From Istiophorus platypterus (taxonomy: Eukaryota > Chordata > Actinopteri > Istiophoriformes > Istiophoridae), in assembly GCA_016859345.1 (NCBI GenBank), contig CM029123.1:1132001-1196000 (forward strand): DNA of 64,000 nt, in the 5' to 3' direction. Shown here one piece after another: positions 51,121-64,000 of the stretch (its first letter is position 1; each line of letters opens with the position of its first letter). The translations under genes were made by a program, and so were the position numbers. The notes below the pieces were generated by a model. The model made no database searches. It was not told the origin of the DNA and saw nothing but the letters and a program-made list of their open reading frames with translations.

Positions 51121-52141
51121 TATGACTATGAAAGACAATTGAAGTGGAAGATCATAGAATTCTTTCCTTGGTGAAGAAAAACTCTTCACTACATGTAGCA
51201 AGGTCAAGAACACTATCAAAGAGATAGGTGTATCTTTTTTAAAGTCTACAATTAAGAGAGAACTTACATGAAAGTAAATGCAGAAGGTTTACCAAAAGAT
51301 GTAAACTACAGGTAACACTCAAGAACAGAAAGACCTGATTAGACTTGACCAGAAACCATCCAAAAATGCCTGCCGTGTTCTGGAACAAGATTCTTTGGAC
51401 AGATGAAACCAAGGTGAACTAGTTCCAGAATGATGAGTATGGAGAAAGAAAGGAACAGCTCATGATCCAAAGCCACCATATCATTTGTCAAACAGATGAT
51501 ATGTCCATGTATGGCTGTGTGGCTGCCACAGGAACTGGGTCACTGGTGTTTATTGATGATGTGACCAATGATAGAAGCAGCAGGATGAATTCTGAAGTGT
51601 ATAGTGCTATACTATCTGCTCAGATTCAACCAAATGCTTCAAAATTAATAGGACGGTGCTTCACAGAGCAGTTAGATAATGACCCAAAACATACTGCAAA
51701 AGCAACCCAAGAGCTTCTCAAAGCAAAGAAATGGGATATTCTTCAGTGGCCCAGTCAGTCACTGACTTCAACATAAATGAGCAGGCTTTTCACTTCTCAA
51801 AGACAAAAGGGAGGGTAGAAAGACCCACAAACAAGAAGCAACTGAGGGCACTCATTGACTGCAAAGGATTATCAGAAAAGTATTAGAAATAATCCTCAAA
51901 TTTATTATTATGTTGTTTTGTCCAATTACTTTTGAGCCTCTTTTAATAGAGGACTATGTATAAAAATGACTGTAATTACTAAATGGTTAAAACAATTTTT
52001 TGTTAAGCCCCCTGAAATAAAGCTGAAATTCACCACTTCAATCACATCTTGATTCATTCATTTAAATCCTTTTTTGGTGGTGTACAGAGGCAAAATTATG
52101 AAAATTGTGTCACTCTCCAATTACCTAAGGACAAAACTGTA
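51121..52141 (+). pseudogene. 5'-truncated Tc1-like transposon, same family as 26053-27562
   Basis: It begins inside the transposase next to the TA tract and runs to a family-type right end (ggacaaaactgta). Visible blocks: ILWTDETK with the first catalytic Asp near 51390, GTGSLVFIDDV near 51540, SRMNSEVYSAILSAQIQPNA, then LDNDPKHTAKAT with the second catalytic Asp near 51685, then WPSQS. The third catalytic segment that should follow is destroyed by small deletions (SLTST then stop). It aligns with 26620-27560 in the same order. Confidence 0.85.
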
Positions 52142-55100
52142 TCAAGCTTTGATACACATACAATACTAGGATACATTTTATTGTTGAAAGAAATGTTCAT
52201 GTCTCACTGTCAACGACCACAGCACACTTTTTTTTGCAGTTTAGACAGGCCTTTCTCATGTGGGTTCAAGAATTTAATGGTGTCTAGGCATGCAGCCAGG
52301 CAGTCAAATGTTGTGTGAGGCAAAATAAAAGCAATTCTCAATGACAAATTGAAATAGTCATCACTCAGTAGAGAAGGGGGCAAATGGAATAACTTACTAG
52401 CCACTTAGTGGGAATTAAGACTGAAATCAGCCCTCAAAGCAACATGAAGAGCTGGATTGGTGGTGGATTGGTGGTGGCATGCTGTTTCATGTTCTGATGG
52501 GAAGTTCTAGGTAAGTTGAAAACTGAAATTACTCATTATGTCATGGAAAAAATAATTGCTAATTACTCAGCATTACATTACTTATTATAACGTCAAAGGC
52601 GCCTTTATACAACTCCAAGTAGCAAATGAGACATCATGGTATGATAACCATAATCAGTCCTACAGTTTGGACAGATTTACTTACCATTTAGCAGCTAACA
52701 GTGTGGTACCCATACCTTAAAACTTAAAAGAAAAACTGAAAAAAGAAAAACTTTTTTGGTGAAGGCCAACTGCCTTCCAACCTTCCAAGCCCCTGCACCA
52801 AGCTAGCACATAACAGGTCTGTCCACTGAAAGCACAGTGGCCAAACTGATTTTCACTCACCATCTAACTCAACAAATGAACAAGCTGATTTAACAAATGT
52901 CAAAGTAACAGAGTGTAACTGGGAGTAGTAATTGTAATGTGATTGCAGAGTTTCAAATTTTAATTCCTTCCAGTACTTGTTACTAATGTTGCAAACCACT
53001 GACTTAAAACCACAGGATTGTTTGCATTATTATACAAGGAACAAACTAGTTAACTGTATGTCTATGGCGATGTCTAGTCCCAAAAATACATTTTACTCAA
53101 GGAGAAAAGCAACTGATTTTCCAATTCCACTTTATGACATGGCAATCAATATGTCAAACCTCTGCCAAGAAAAGCTCATCAGAAATCAAGATGAAGCTTT
53201 ACGTTCTCACCAACAAATCAATTTAAAGTCTTGTCATAGCAGCATGCCAGCACAGACACTGCAAATCCAATCTATTCAACTAAGCCTGAGTAGCTGGCTG
53301 AGTGGAGATATGAAGAGCAGAACAGTAAATGAAAACAATTCAATAAGTCATAACAAAATTATTTCTGCAATTAGCTAACCCTGGGTGATTGATGATACAT
53401 TACTGCAAGAGTCTAAGGGTAGAGTCTTCAGTTACAAAGGATTCCTTCAGTACAGCTTTTTGCAAATGGAAATCTCCACAATTGGCTAGTGAGAGAGAGG
53501 AAGTGGCAGGGTAGAATTTACCATTATCAATGTCCATAAAGCCATATTGAATAGTCTAAACAGACAATTTTACCTTCCTGTTTTTCCCCACAATCTAATA
53601 CCCACAAGCTGGCAGCCAGCCAAGCAGACTCAGTAATCTTAACCTGCATTTGGAAGCTAGATGCAGAGACACTGCAGCCACTTTGGTCTGCTCTTATAAA
53701 TAATTAATTGTTCTCCCTTGCCCCTCGTTCATGACCTGCAAAATTGCTTCCCACAAGTGTGGTAGCAGTACCCAAACGCTGCATGAAAGCTGGAAGAAGG
53801 GAGGCGAAGGAAAAGAGAATAAACTGATTCTATATTGCAAATCATTATTCCTATGCAACCCTGGGAAGCTGCAAAACCAGAGAAAAGCTGTGAAATGGGA
53901 AAAGGAACGTTAAAGCATACTAGCCATAAAGTGAACCCCGGCTGGATGAGAACATTATGAGTTTTACAATTTTTTTCTCTCCTGAATTTACATAATTAGC
54001 TCGCAGGTGCACATAAAAAAAACAAAAAACAAAAAATAAAACTCAAAAATCACCTCAATCAGTTTCAGTTCCTTTTCATCGGAACTGAATAGCTTTAAAT
54101 AAATGAATTTATTCATATGTTTCAATGTGCTTTATTTGGGGTCTAGAATCCAAATCATTTCTGAAACACTCATTTTGCCAAGAAGATGTGAAACCAGGCT
54201 GCACAGAGTAACAGCAGCTAAGCTGTCTGTCCTAGTACCCACACTTGCAGTCTTGAGTAAAGTGTGTGTTTATGCACCGTCAGGTAGTAGGTACATGTGT
54301 CCTGTGGAGGGAAAATACCAACACACAGTACAGTTAACTCACTGATGCATTCCCAATATCACTTTGAAGTGGTATTCAGAGGTAAATGCATCCTGGAATT
54401 CACCACTGTCTATTGAACACCAATCCTGTTGGTTAACAGACACGGCACATCATGAAAGAAACTGAGCATACTGTGTGATATTATACATTGTTTCACAGAT
54501 GACCCATGAAATTTATGGCAGGCATCACAAAATCAACACCTAGAGGAGCAAATATGACTCGCCGTGCAAAACTTGGAATCTTGTCACAGTGAAAGGAGAA
54601 TAATGTTGGTGCTGCCAGTTCCAACAGTGAAGTCAGTCCTTGGCACCTTGGTGATCACCACTGTACATTATGCAAGTCAAGAAAGATGGCAATCCCTGAT
54701 TGGGCAGAGTTTTACATGTGGTCTTCCTTTCAGCCAAGTCACACTAAATATTTAGGCTTCTAGTTTGTACAACGTGTCATCCAACCATGTTTAAAGAAAA
54801 TGTGTTTATACTGTGGCTGCTCTGAACAGTCACACTTTGAGGTGAGGCAAAAAAGCCTGACGTCATAGAGAGGAGTGAGAGGATATATTTTTTCAAATAG
54901 GGATAACATGAACATTTTCAGACAGTTCTGATTAAAACATGATCGGTAAGGTTTTTTTTTTTTTATGATTAGCGCTTAATACCATTTAGCAATTACTTAG
55001 TAAATAACATTTAAGCCTCTTGGGAATGCTTGGGGGGTTTACTTTTTTGTCCTCTTATAAATGCCTTATTGTTTCTGATGGGTTGAGTAAATGTGTACAT

Positions 55101-58100
55101 TATTACTGGATAAATCATCTGAAATATCAAACACTGTGTGTCTGTTAAATTAACCCGGGGCCCAAGGACTTCAACTGATGCACAATGCTCTTCTTTGCTA
55201 ACTTTAGTAGAGTAAGGGCTAGATCCAGTATAAAACATATAGTAGCCTTCTGTAGATCTGATTTTTTGTACCTGTATGGAATGCTATGTCATCTGGAATT
55301 CCTCTATAATCACCGATTGTGGTATCACATTTAAATTGTTGTCTTCCTATGGCCAGCCATGATTATCTAACTACCGCCAAATGTATATATTTCAAATGCA
55401 TTTCCCTGTCTGAATGCAGTAATATGAAATTCTGTTTTTGTAATGTTCCCACTTAACCTTTCACCTCTACACCCTGTTCCCTTACCAGATTCTATGTTGA
55501 GCTCATTACACTTAGCTGATTTGATTCAATGGGATTCTCATGGGTGAACCAAAGAACCATCATTGCATTAGCCAGGGTCTGGTCAGTGCATGCAGATCAT
55601 TTTTTAGTCTCCAAACCTAGCCATGACCCCACTATCTGAAACACTCTGGAAAGCAGGGGTTCTTAAAGTTATTACTCAAAGGTCCACATCTGATTTTTAT
55701 TCAAGGTAAGAGGTCTGGAAAATTTGGTGATTACAGAATAACATTTAATCAACTCCCCAGAACGGAAGACCAGTATTCGGTGGTATGGTATATGGTTGTC
55801 TAAATTAATTCAACTGTAAGCATTATTTTTGCATATGCGCCTGAATTCTGATGTGTAATTACAAAACAAATGCCACATCTCTTTTGATTGGGCCAGCACA
55901 AAACTAACTCAGACAGTTATTTCTGACTCAGTCATGTTCTTACAACTCCACTTATAATAGTTGTGAAAATTGTGTACTAGAGAAAACTAGACGAATTTCC
56001 TTATCATCTGCAGTTTAGAAGCTGATTTCATACTCTCACACAACACTTGATAGGAAAGTAATCAGCATTAAAACCACATTCATCTGAGGACAGGATCACT
56101 GTGAATAATCTACAGCTACTCTGTTTATTCAACATAGCAAATATTTGTTTATTAATAGAAAACTTCATTTCAAAATAGAAAATGTTATACTTCATAATGT
56201 ATTGTATTCTTAACATTGATCAGGATTGACTTACTGGACTTTGAGAAGCCATATTGTAGATTAACTAGAGTGAAAGCTGAAACACTATAGCTGCCACAAC
56301 CAAACTTCAGTTTTATTTATTCTTTAATGAATCCAAGATATAAAGACATAAGACATAAGAATAACCCTAATCCCAATCCTTCTTTACTTCAGTACAGTTT
56401 CTAATTGAGGGTTTTTGTGTCATTGTATTTAGGGGCCTCACAATCTTATAGGGTTTTTTTGTTTTTGCAAATCCCTTTGTGAAAGCCCACATAAATTTCT
56501 TAAATAAATAATTTCAACTCTGTTAAACGTATTATGCATAATCAAGGTCACTTAAAAAAATATTCAATTATTCTTATTTCCAAAAATTAATTTCATCAAT
56601 AGACAAGGGTTCATTCATTTTTTGTAACAAATGTCAGGATGTGAGAATGAAAGTGGTGGTGTGTGCATGAGTTGGGAACTCAGGAAAGGAGAAAAACAAT
56701 TTTTTCGTGAACGTCATTTCCTCTTGACATAAAATAATAAATACATGGTTGGTAAACCCTACGTACCTCACCTGCTCTATTACAGACCCACAAAGGCCAT
56801 GATGATGGCAAGATACACCTACTGGTCTCTGCCTCAAAAAACATTCTCAAATCAAACACAATTTTACAAACAAATAAGTCAAACCCTGATTCACTCTCTG
56901 CCCCCCCCCTCCCGACAGCAACCTCTGCAGTATTTACAGTGTGCCTGCTAGCTTCAGCATAAAGGGTGCATTTTGTCTTCTGTAGCTGATATAAGGATGC
57001 AATGTTCCAGCGCAAATTACAATGGGCCACCCTTGAAATTGCAGAAGATACTTAGCAAGACAGACTAGTTTTACTGTACTGGAAAGTCAATAAACACTGA
57101 GGGGGGCTGCCTAAACAGTATTTCAGAATTTGAAAGGTGGGTTTAATGTCCTGCACAGCCCTGGTGACAGGTATGACAAAATACACTTTTGACCACAGCC
57201 AATATCACTAATGGATGTGGTTGGCTGGTTGGTTGGATGAGGTGGAACATACCTGAAACTTTTTACCAGAGAGGGCATTGAAACATTGCTTTTCAGCCTG
57301 GTGTTAAGTTAAAATTATCCTTCAGGCCCTTCATCCAACTCTGTCCATTGTTATGCTCTAGCTTGCATTCAGCTGGTGTCAGTCAGATCCAAGCTTATCA
57401 CATTTAACTCATTACAGTCTTGGAAGGAATGGTGTTCATTAGTGAGTTCTAAAAAGGTATATTAAATAAACGCAGACATTATGTCATTTTTCAAAACTAT
57501 AGTATGAAAGAGATTTTACTTACTTCTATTACTCTTACTATTTGATCCTCATTGTGCTTAATTAGCTGATACAGTGAGGAAATAGCTTAATATTTTGGGG
57601 GGATAACAGACAAATTGTTTTCTTCCACTCGATACAAGCTTATAATAGTATTGTCCTTAACTCTGTGAAGTGAAATGTGCACAAACATTGACTACCAGAA
57701 AACTCAAAATACTTGAATACTTAATATATTCAGTGGGCCAGATCCGGTATATAAAGAATGAAAAATATGTGAAAATATAATCTCATAGTTTTGCATTTGA
57801 TTTCTAGGAACAGGAGTGTTAATGCTGCTAGAACATCCTAGCTGAAAGAATTGTAAAGTAAAAATAAACATCTACCGTTAAATGTGTGCATTTAGTCCAA
57901 TGTGTAATTTTCATCAACACTTTATACCTGTCTTGACACCAACTTCAATACTGTGAGTATGAATTGGGAAGGTCTCGTGCATTGTGTAATATTACCATTG
58001 GAAGATTGGCTGATGCTGGGTGAAGACTGAGCTTGTCTGTAAATAGGACTCTTGGAGCTAGAAGAAGTATGAATCTGCTGAACAGCCCAAACCAATGAGA

Positions 58101-58502
58101 GGCATAGGAATGCTCTGCATGCCTTTAAGATAAAAATGTGTACTCATCACCTCTGCAAACATATAAATCTCACTATTGGTTTGTTAAATCTTCTACACAT
58201 CACTTTGAATCATCAATGCAGAAGAAGGTAAGTGCTAAACAATTTCTAAATGAAGCTGTTGGAATCAGTAAACAGAAATTCATCTTAAAACTGATGCCAT
58301 AATAATGTACTGAAAACTGATGCCATAATATTGTAAAATGTTTTTACGTAAATCCTTAACAGCAGTAATGTGTCAATCAGATAACAAGGTTCCATTTAAA
58401 AGCTGTCTCTGCAGACTTCATAGCAGTTAGTAGATAATCTGTCTGTAAAAATGTTGACATGTTGGAAAAGCCCTGAGCTGTGTGAATAAAATTAGTACTC
58501 AC
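52142..58502. other. Intron 1 DNA without recognised genes
   Basis: AT-rich. A near-tandem copy of about 26 bases (actgatgccataata) occurs at 58289-58335. The 133-codon ORF at 52977-53378 has no recognisable domain and is treated as chance. Confidence 0.5.
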
Positions 58503-58677
58503 TCTCTGTGTGAGAAGGCAGCACCAGTCCGGCCAGCAGCAGGAGATGAAGAGCTCCCCTGGTGATAGGTGACAGCTGTCTGAATCTAAGGTCCATGCTG
58601 CAACTGTTGATACACTCCCCTCTGGTCCTGACACTACTGCTGATTGGCTATGACCTCAAGAAATCATAGAATGACAC
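58503..58677 (-). CDS. ptprf: LAR-type receptor tyrosine phosphatase, first coding exon: 5' UTR end and signal peptide
   Basis: On the minus strand a pyrimidine-rich acceptor (tatttctttgcag, AG at 58679-58678) opens an exon with about 81 nt of 5' UTR. An ATG at 58596-58594 follows, with A at -3 and G at +4, a strong start context. The ATG begins 31 codons plus one base: an N-terminus MDLRFRQ with basic residues, a hydrophobic core ALHLLLLAGLVLP and a polar end SHTE, which is a typical signal peptide. The exon ends at 58503 before the donor GTGAGT. The split codon A|GC gives Ser and joins in frame to the Ig1 exon at 40508. Reading upstream in the start frame meets a TAG within the exon, so this ATG is the first possible start. 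A very short upstream ORF (ATG ATT TCT TGA) lies in the UTR. Signal peptides are poorly conserved, so the assignment rests on phase, position and hydrophobicity. Confidence 0.8.
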
Positions 58678-61600
58678 CTGCAAAGAAATAAGAGACCTGA
58701 TGTTAAGTTCAGAAGTTCTGCATAGCTCAGATTGTGTGGTCATGAAAAAACCTCTAAATTTGCATTTTAAAAGTTTATTAAAGCTTTTCCACTTGCTGCT
58801 CTTAACATCTGCTGGGTCTTAAAGGTCAGCTTAGATATTTAGGCTTTTCATGTGCTTCTGGTTAATGCTTTTTTATGTATAAATAATTTTGTTTTTAAAA
58901 AACACTTAACATTATCCCATTTATTTCTTTTTCAAAACATCTTAATTACAATTATGAGACATATATCATTCAGCTATACACCCAGTTACAGTGAAGTCCA
59001 AAACATTTGCAGAGTAGCCACCCATGCTCATCAAATCCATGATGTGAAAGTCGCCAGTTGTATTGGTGCAAGTATCTAAAACCAATGCAGTCGAATCCTG
59101 CAACAAATTATACCTTTCTTGAAGGTAGTAATGTGCAGTTTTGTTAAAATTAATTTACAGAGGTGCTGGTTTGAGTTATTGATCATTTTGGCAAGTACAA
59201 TTATAGTGCAGTTAAATTATACTGTGTTATACTTTAAAGTGTAGTCCACCTCATTTATACCAATTAAGATAGATTAAATAATAAACACCACTGAGTACAA
59301 TGCAGTACAATTCCACAGCACCGCAAACTACAGCTTTCAGAATGTTCATAAAATAGAATCACCTCCTCTCTAGAACAGCTTCAACAATAATTAATTGTTA
59401 AACCTTCATAAAGGTAGATTTTGCTGCAGGACAGTTTTATGGGGCTGCATTCAGTTAAGCTCATTTTACCTACTAAGGTTGCAATTGAGTGTATATTAGT
59501 TATACATTTTTTACTATTATAGCTGCTACAATACACATGTAAAATTTATTAGTTGCATCGTTAATTCTTCCTCCACTCTCTCTCTATCTTTCTATTGGAG
59601 CAGTAAACACATTGTCATTTTGCAGCTTTAAGTGCAATCACATTGTGATGTTTATCATTTAACAAAATGCTGTTGAACAAACTGATTATCCTGTAAAAGC
59701 TGTGTTTAAAAAACTAAGGAAATAGTTATTAAGTTTTAATGTTGTTAATGTTGTTCTTTTTGGTGTTTTTTTTACTTGTCCCTTTGTTCTAATGCATAAC
59801 AGTACATTACATTAGCTTTTACAGAAGCTTTTATCCATTCACATACAAATGGGGCCATTCTGGGGTTCTGCCCAAAATGCCAATTTATGCCAATGTATGT
59901 GTCTCTATTTTTTTTTAAATCATTTTGTCTCTTTGACATGTAACAAACATCCCCAGCCCGAATCAGACCAAGGACATCATTCTTATACAGTATACATCTT
60001 AAACTACTACTATGCATGTGCAAGTTTGTTAATACACTCTAGATTTTTTTTTTAAATAGTGCACAAAAAGGGCTTATAAAAAATGATACTTCATGGCCAC
60101 ATTTTCCTACTGTGTTATTTTACAATAAGCAGTGGCTTCTTCTTGTTGTTTTTTTTTGTGGTTGCATGTGATACATGTTCCTGGAACTCAAGTCCAGTCT
60201 TCAGAACTCCACCGATTGCTATACTTCCCCCTAATTTTCCTCTCCAATAAAGTCCAAAGCAATATAAATCCCATCAATATCCGCATTCATGTAGATGCAC
60301 ACAGCCAACAGTTTGAATTGGACATATTCGATCAGTTTACCTGCTTTTCAGGATACTCTATGTTCATCATCTGAACCACTAAAGGTTTATTTTGTGGAAT
60401 AGATTTAAAAAGAAAAGAAACAACACACACAATTCATGAAAGCCAAATGTTTCCACAAAGTCAACTAAAAACCTACTTTTGACATTCAGTCTGAAAGTTG
60501 AAAGTTCAGAGAACGTTTTGGTACAATTCCAAATAACTTAGACGATTCATTAGTTGTGCTATGACAGGAAGCAGGAAGGAGACTAAGTGTTGGATCAACA
60601 GCATTTCTCCATAACATTATGCCATGTCTGCCAAAAGCACTGTAGAGACAGCTGGAACAATGCTTTCATGCGCACTCAACCATTTTAGAAAACACAACAA
60701 ATTCATCTATAGCACCTCAAACTCTTCAATTAACCGATTATCTACAACTCCCATTGCAGCACTGTGGTGTTTTAGCATATACACCATTTAGGCACATTAC
60801 CAGTTAATGTTGCTGTTAATCGGTGTATATAACAGGATTTGTCACAAACAACAACAAAAAAAAGTTGAAAATTGAACATTTAAAAAAAAAAAATCAAACA
60901 CCAATTGTAATATTATACACAATCCTCAAAATAGGTAACTTCAATCACTCAAACTGAAAAACTTCAGTTTAACTGTCCCATTTAAACTGAAGGGATCCAT
61001 TGTTAATGTCATTAGTTTCATCTGTGTTTTTCCTGTGGTGACCAGTCACAGAAAATAAAAAGGCCTGAGGAAGATAATTAAGGTGTAATATGGAGGAGAA
61101 CTCTTGGCCGAATGCAGAACACAGGATTTATTGCTTTACTATAATTAGTGAAGCATAATGCCAAATTTGTAGTTTATATCTGGGACATTTGCTATAAGGT
61201 AGCATTATTTATACAGTAAGGCCATGACATTCCTTTTGTTGTATAGGAATCTTTATTTATACTAAATACTGTAATTATATACTAGTTACATTAAAGACAA
61301 TAGTGGCACATACTGTATTGTAATGCAACCTATTTTAAGCACTTTTTCAGGTCAGTGTGTTCTGAATAACAAAATTTTCTTGTTGGAAGACAGTTTTTGT
61401 CAGTGTTCTGATACACAAGGTGATCTGGAAATAATTATGAAGTGTTTTCATTGCCTTAGTGCATTTTTTTGATGTGAGATGAACTGATGTGCTGAGCCGC
61501 ATGTTGATAAAAAAGAAATGTGTAAAAGGTTTTTAAAACTGATCTCAGCAAAGAGAAATGTGAGTTGCCAAAAGTGAAAAAGTATTTTTCAGTGTAGACT

Positions 61601-64000
61601 AAACATGTTTGTACTGACAAATCTTACAAGAACTGTCAGTGAAAGAGGTGGGTCATTCTCAGGTCATTCCCAGAAAATAATGATGTTATAAGTTTTTTTT
61701 TTTACATTTTGGCAGGGCCGGAATAAAATGATAGACCTCTGCAGCAGTCTAATATATCTACACCATGTGTGAGTCAGTGTCCACATTGATGTTCACAAAC
61801 ACTCGCATTATTATATCTCTTTTAACACAAAGTCCATTTTTTGCTTTAGAGTCAAACACATACATTTTTAACCAAACAGGTGGCCAGGTCTTCAAGGGCT
61901 CTGGTAAAATGGCATTTGTCCCTTTTTTAAGAGCAGTTGCTTCTTCTCTTCAGTCCTACCTTTTTCAAGTGTGTAGTCAGAGATCATGCATTTCGATATC
62001 TTGATTTGTTATTAAGAATGGCATAACCCCTTATGATTTCAGAATCTTATTCCACGCCCACAAACTCAATTTAAAATTGGCCCTGTGGCATCCTTATACA
62101 CCTGTGGTCAGTGACCAGTGCATCAGTTGAATTTACTTCTATACAGTATCTGATGATAAACTGGCTTGGGTTCTATCCAATCTCGAGAAAGAATTGTTAC
62201 TGCTTTTTCTCCATTATCTTTAAATGTCATTGTTTTTTCTTCCTTTGTTATTGTTAATTATTGAATGTTGTTATGCTTTCTGAGATGAAAATGGGTTTTC
62301 TGTTCTGTTTTGTTTTTGTCTTTTGTGAGATGTTGGTGTGGTTTGTGAAACATTGTTTGCATCTCAGGGCCACTGTAGCAGTTGGTGCATGGGACACGTA
62401 CAGAAATCTGCAGCTTTTGCAACTATAGAATGCTACTTCAATATGCAATCTGGGATATATGTCACTTTCATTTTAGAGATATTAGACACAGTTAATAGTT
62501 AATAGTGTTCGGCAGTTAAAGAGCCAGATATTTCAATTGGGAGTTCATGGAGACCAAAAAAATTAGCTAAAAGAGAGTGAACATTGAACTTACAATCATC
62601 AAGTAAATATAAATGCAACAACTTAAGAATGGTTGTATGCTCTGTAATTGGTGGATCTTTAAATAAGCAGTTGTTAGTTTAGCATCCTAAGATAAAAAGG
62701 TGATTATATATTTGTTGTGTCCTTAACTTTTTTCCACTGGCCCCAAGTGACCAAAAGCATCAGTTATTGAAGGTTTAATATTTCAAAATTGGTAAGGCAC
62801 AGAAGAACAGAAGTACATGAGTAAAGATGTGAGAATGATCATTAAAATATTTACAGACCCTCTGGTTGTTGTCTGAAGAGCCCAGTTTGTGTACTGTAAA
62901 AGTAACACAGTGACACCAGAAGAGCTTCATGCATGTACCTTATCAAGCTCAAACACTCTGCCAAAGGAAAAACCTGCTGTGTTTAATGTCAGATTGAGGT
63001 TATAAAACCAAAGCCTCACAAATTCCAACAGTTATGTTATCTGAGTTATGACAGATAAATGTATTATTGCTCAAAGGTATCTTGCAGCATCTTTTAAGCT
63101 TTTGCGTAAAGGCTAAGAAATCTCAAAGAACTTAATAGTGATATGGTACGATAAAGAGATGTATCATCTTTCTGCTGCTGAGTGATTTAAAATTCCAGAC
63201 TGCCATTAGCAGAAGTATTTGTTTTGGAGGGAGCGTCTGAAAGGCAGCATTGCTTTCATATTTCTAACAATCCATTTTGAACCCTGTCAGGAGTGCTAAT
63301 GTAGGGTATAATACCAGGTAGACCTAGTGTAGACAGCTAGACTCTACAGTGTCTCCCCATGAGACTGACTGATAATGGAACTGGGTTCAGAAAATAGCAA
63401 AACCAGAGGATTCTTCATATTGAATAGAGATCTACAATAAGTCATTGGGCTGTAACTAATGATCATATCATTGATAAATCTGTTTTGGATGCTTTGCAGT
63501 TAATTAAGTAGTTGTTTAGTCTATATAACCTCCAAAAGTAATTAAATAAAAAGCCCATCACATTTCCCAAAGTGATAGTCTTCAAATATCTTCTTTTTTT
63601 CAGCAGTAAGTCCCAACCCAAAGCTATTCAGTTTACAAAGATTAAGATACTGGATCCGGTGAATGTTTGGCATTTCGCTTAATAATTTATCATCTGTTCA
63701 TCAAAAATGTTGTTAATTTTAGATTAATTGATTAATTGTTCCACTTTGCATCTACCATTTAGGCCCAGTGCATTTTTCAACAGTGAAAGGGACAAATCTG
63801 AAGGAGAGATTAACCTAAAAGTGAAGTGAAGATAAACGTGTGCACTGACTGTGGCACCTAGATGGTGTAAAAAAATAGGTCTAGGTCAAAACCTAGTATA
63901 TGGCTGGACTGCCCTTTATCTGTTTGCTTTTGCCCTACTGTCTGTGCTCACATATAAAATCATTTAATACAGTCAAATTCCCAATAAAACATTAAAATTT
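58678..64000 (-). other. Upstream of the signal-peptide exon; probably 5' UTR intron
   Basis: The signal-peptide exon has an acceptor at its 5' end, so at least one non-coding first exon and the promoter should lie at higher coordinates, here or beyond the window. No GC-rich promoter-like island is obvious. The stretch is AT-rich with no coding exon or named repeat I can support. Confidence 0.45.

Larger units (their letters stand above)
40509..58502 (-). other. Intron 1 of the LAR-type phosphatase gene (about 18.0 kb)
   Basis: The intron is bounded by the GTGAGT donor at 58502-58497 and the AG acceptor at 40510-40509. It contains a LINE 3' end (42690-43029), a (TA)20 tract and an adjoining Tc1-like fragment (51071-52141). 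The remaining DNA is AT-rich with no exon I can support. Short ORFs here, including the one at 52977-53378, resemble no known protein. Confidence 0.8.

Noticed and set aside
52977..53378. 133-codon plus-strand ORF
   Set aside because: No recognisable domain, composition like surrounding intron, and opposite strand to the host gene with no promoter or splice context seen.
58377..58634. 85-codon minus-strand reading frame overlapping the signal exon
   Set aside because: It starts at GTG, is in a different frame from the signal peptide and runs through the splice donor into the intron.
61740..62240. Possible LINE fragment
   Set aside because: Some resemblance in layout, but no stretch of conserved LINE protein could be read in any frame.

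Overview
The window looks like intron-rich vertebrate DNA, most likely from a teleost fish. It is AT-rich, has no long open reading frames, carries many CA/TG/TA microsatellites, and contains decayed Tc1-like DNA transposons and L2/CR1/Jockey-type LINE 3' ends of the kind common in fish. No bacterial, phage or CRISPR-type features are present. Species cannot be fixed from the sequence.

One gene is recognisable, on the minus strand: the 5' end of a LAR-family (type IIa) receptor protein tyrosine phosphatase, best matched to PTPRF (LAR). Three exons can be placed. Coding exon 1 (58503-58677) holds a short 5' UTR and the signal peptide. Coding exon 2 (40363-40508) holds the first half of Ig domain 1, including the lysine-rich glycosaminoglycan-binding loop. 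Coding exon 3 (34973-35114) holds the second half of Ig1. Splice sites and phases agree across all three (phase 1, then 0, then 1). Intron 1 is about 18.0 kb and intron 2 about 5.2 kb. The next exon (Ig2) was not seen, so intron 3 appears to run from 34972 to the left edge of the window or beyond. Everything else is read as intron or upstream DNA of this gene.

Layout from left to right. At 375-2654 is a long repeat whose near-copy lies in inverted orientation at 21428-23745; the right copy extends to 24321 and has LTR-like TG...CA ends. At 11045-12150 is a dead Tc1-like element, and at 18246-18610 a minus-strand fragment of a second Tc1 family. At 26053-27562 is a nearly full-length dead copy of that second family, and at 28874-29152 the 3' end of a third. 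At 32130-32710 is a plus-strand L2-like LINE 3' end and at 33208-34480 a minus-strand LINE reverse-transcriptase remnant. The Ig1 exons follow at 34973-35114 and 40363-40508. At 42690-43029 is another LINE 3' end, at 51121-52141 another 5'-truncated Tc1 copy of the second family, and at 58503-58677 the signal-peptide exon. From 58678 to 64000 no gene was recognised.

No clear new biological system is visible. The most unusual structure is the inverted repeat pair in the large intron. Its inner part is almost identical between the copies, while the part beyond a CA microsatellite is clearly diverged. This suggests either gene conversion or retroelement recombination.
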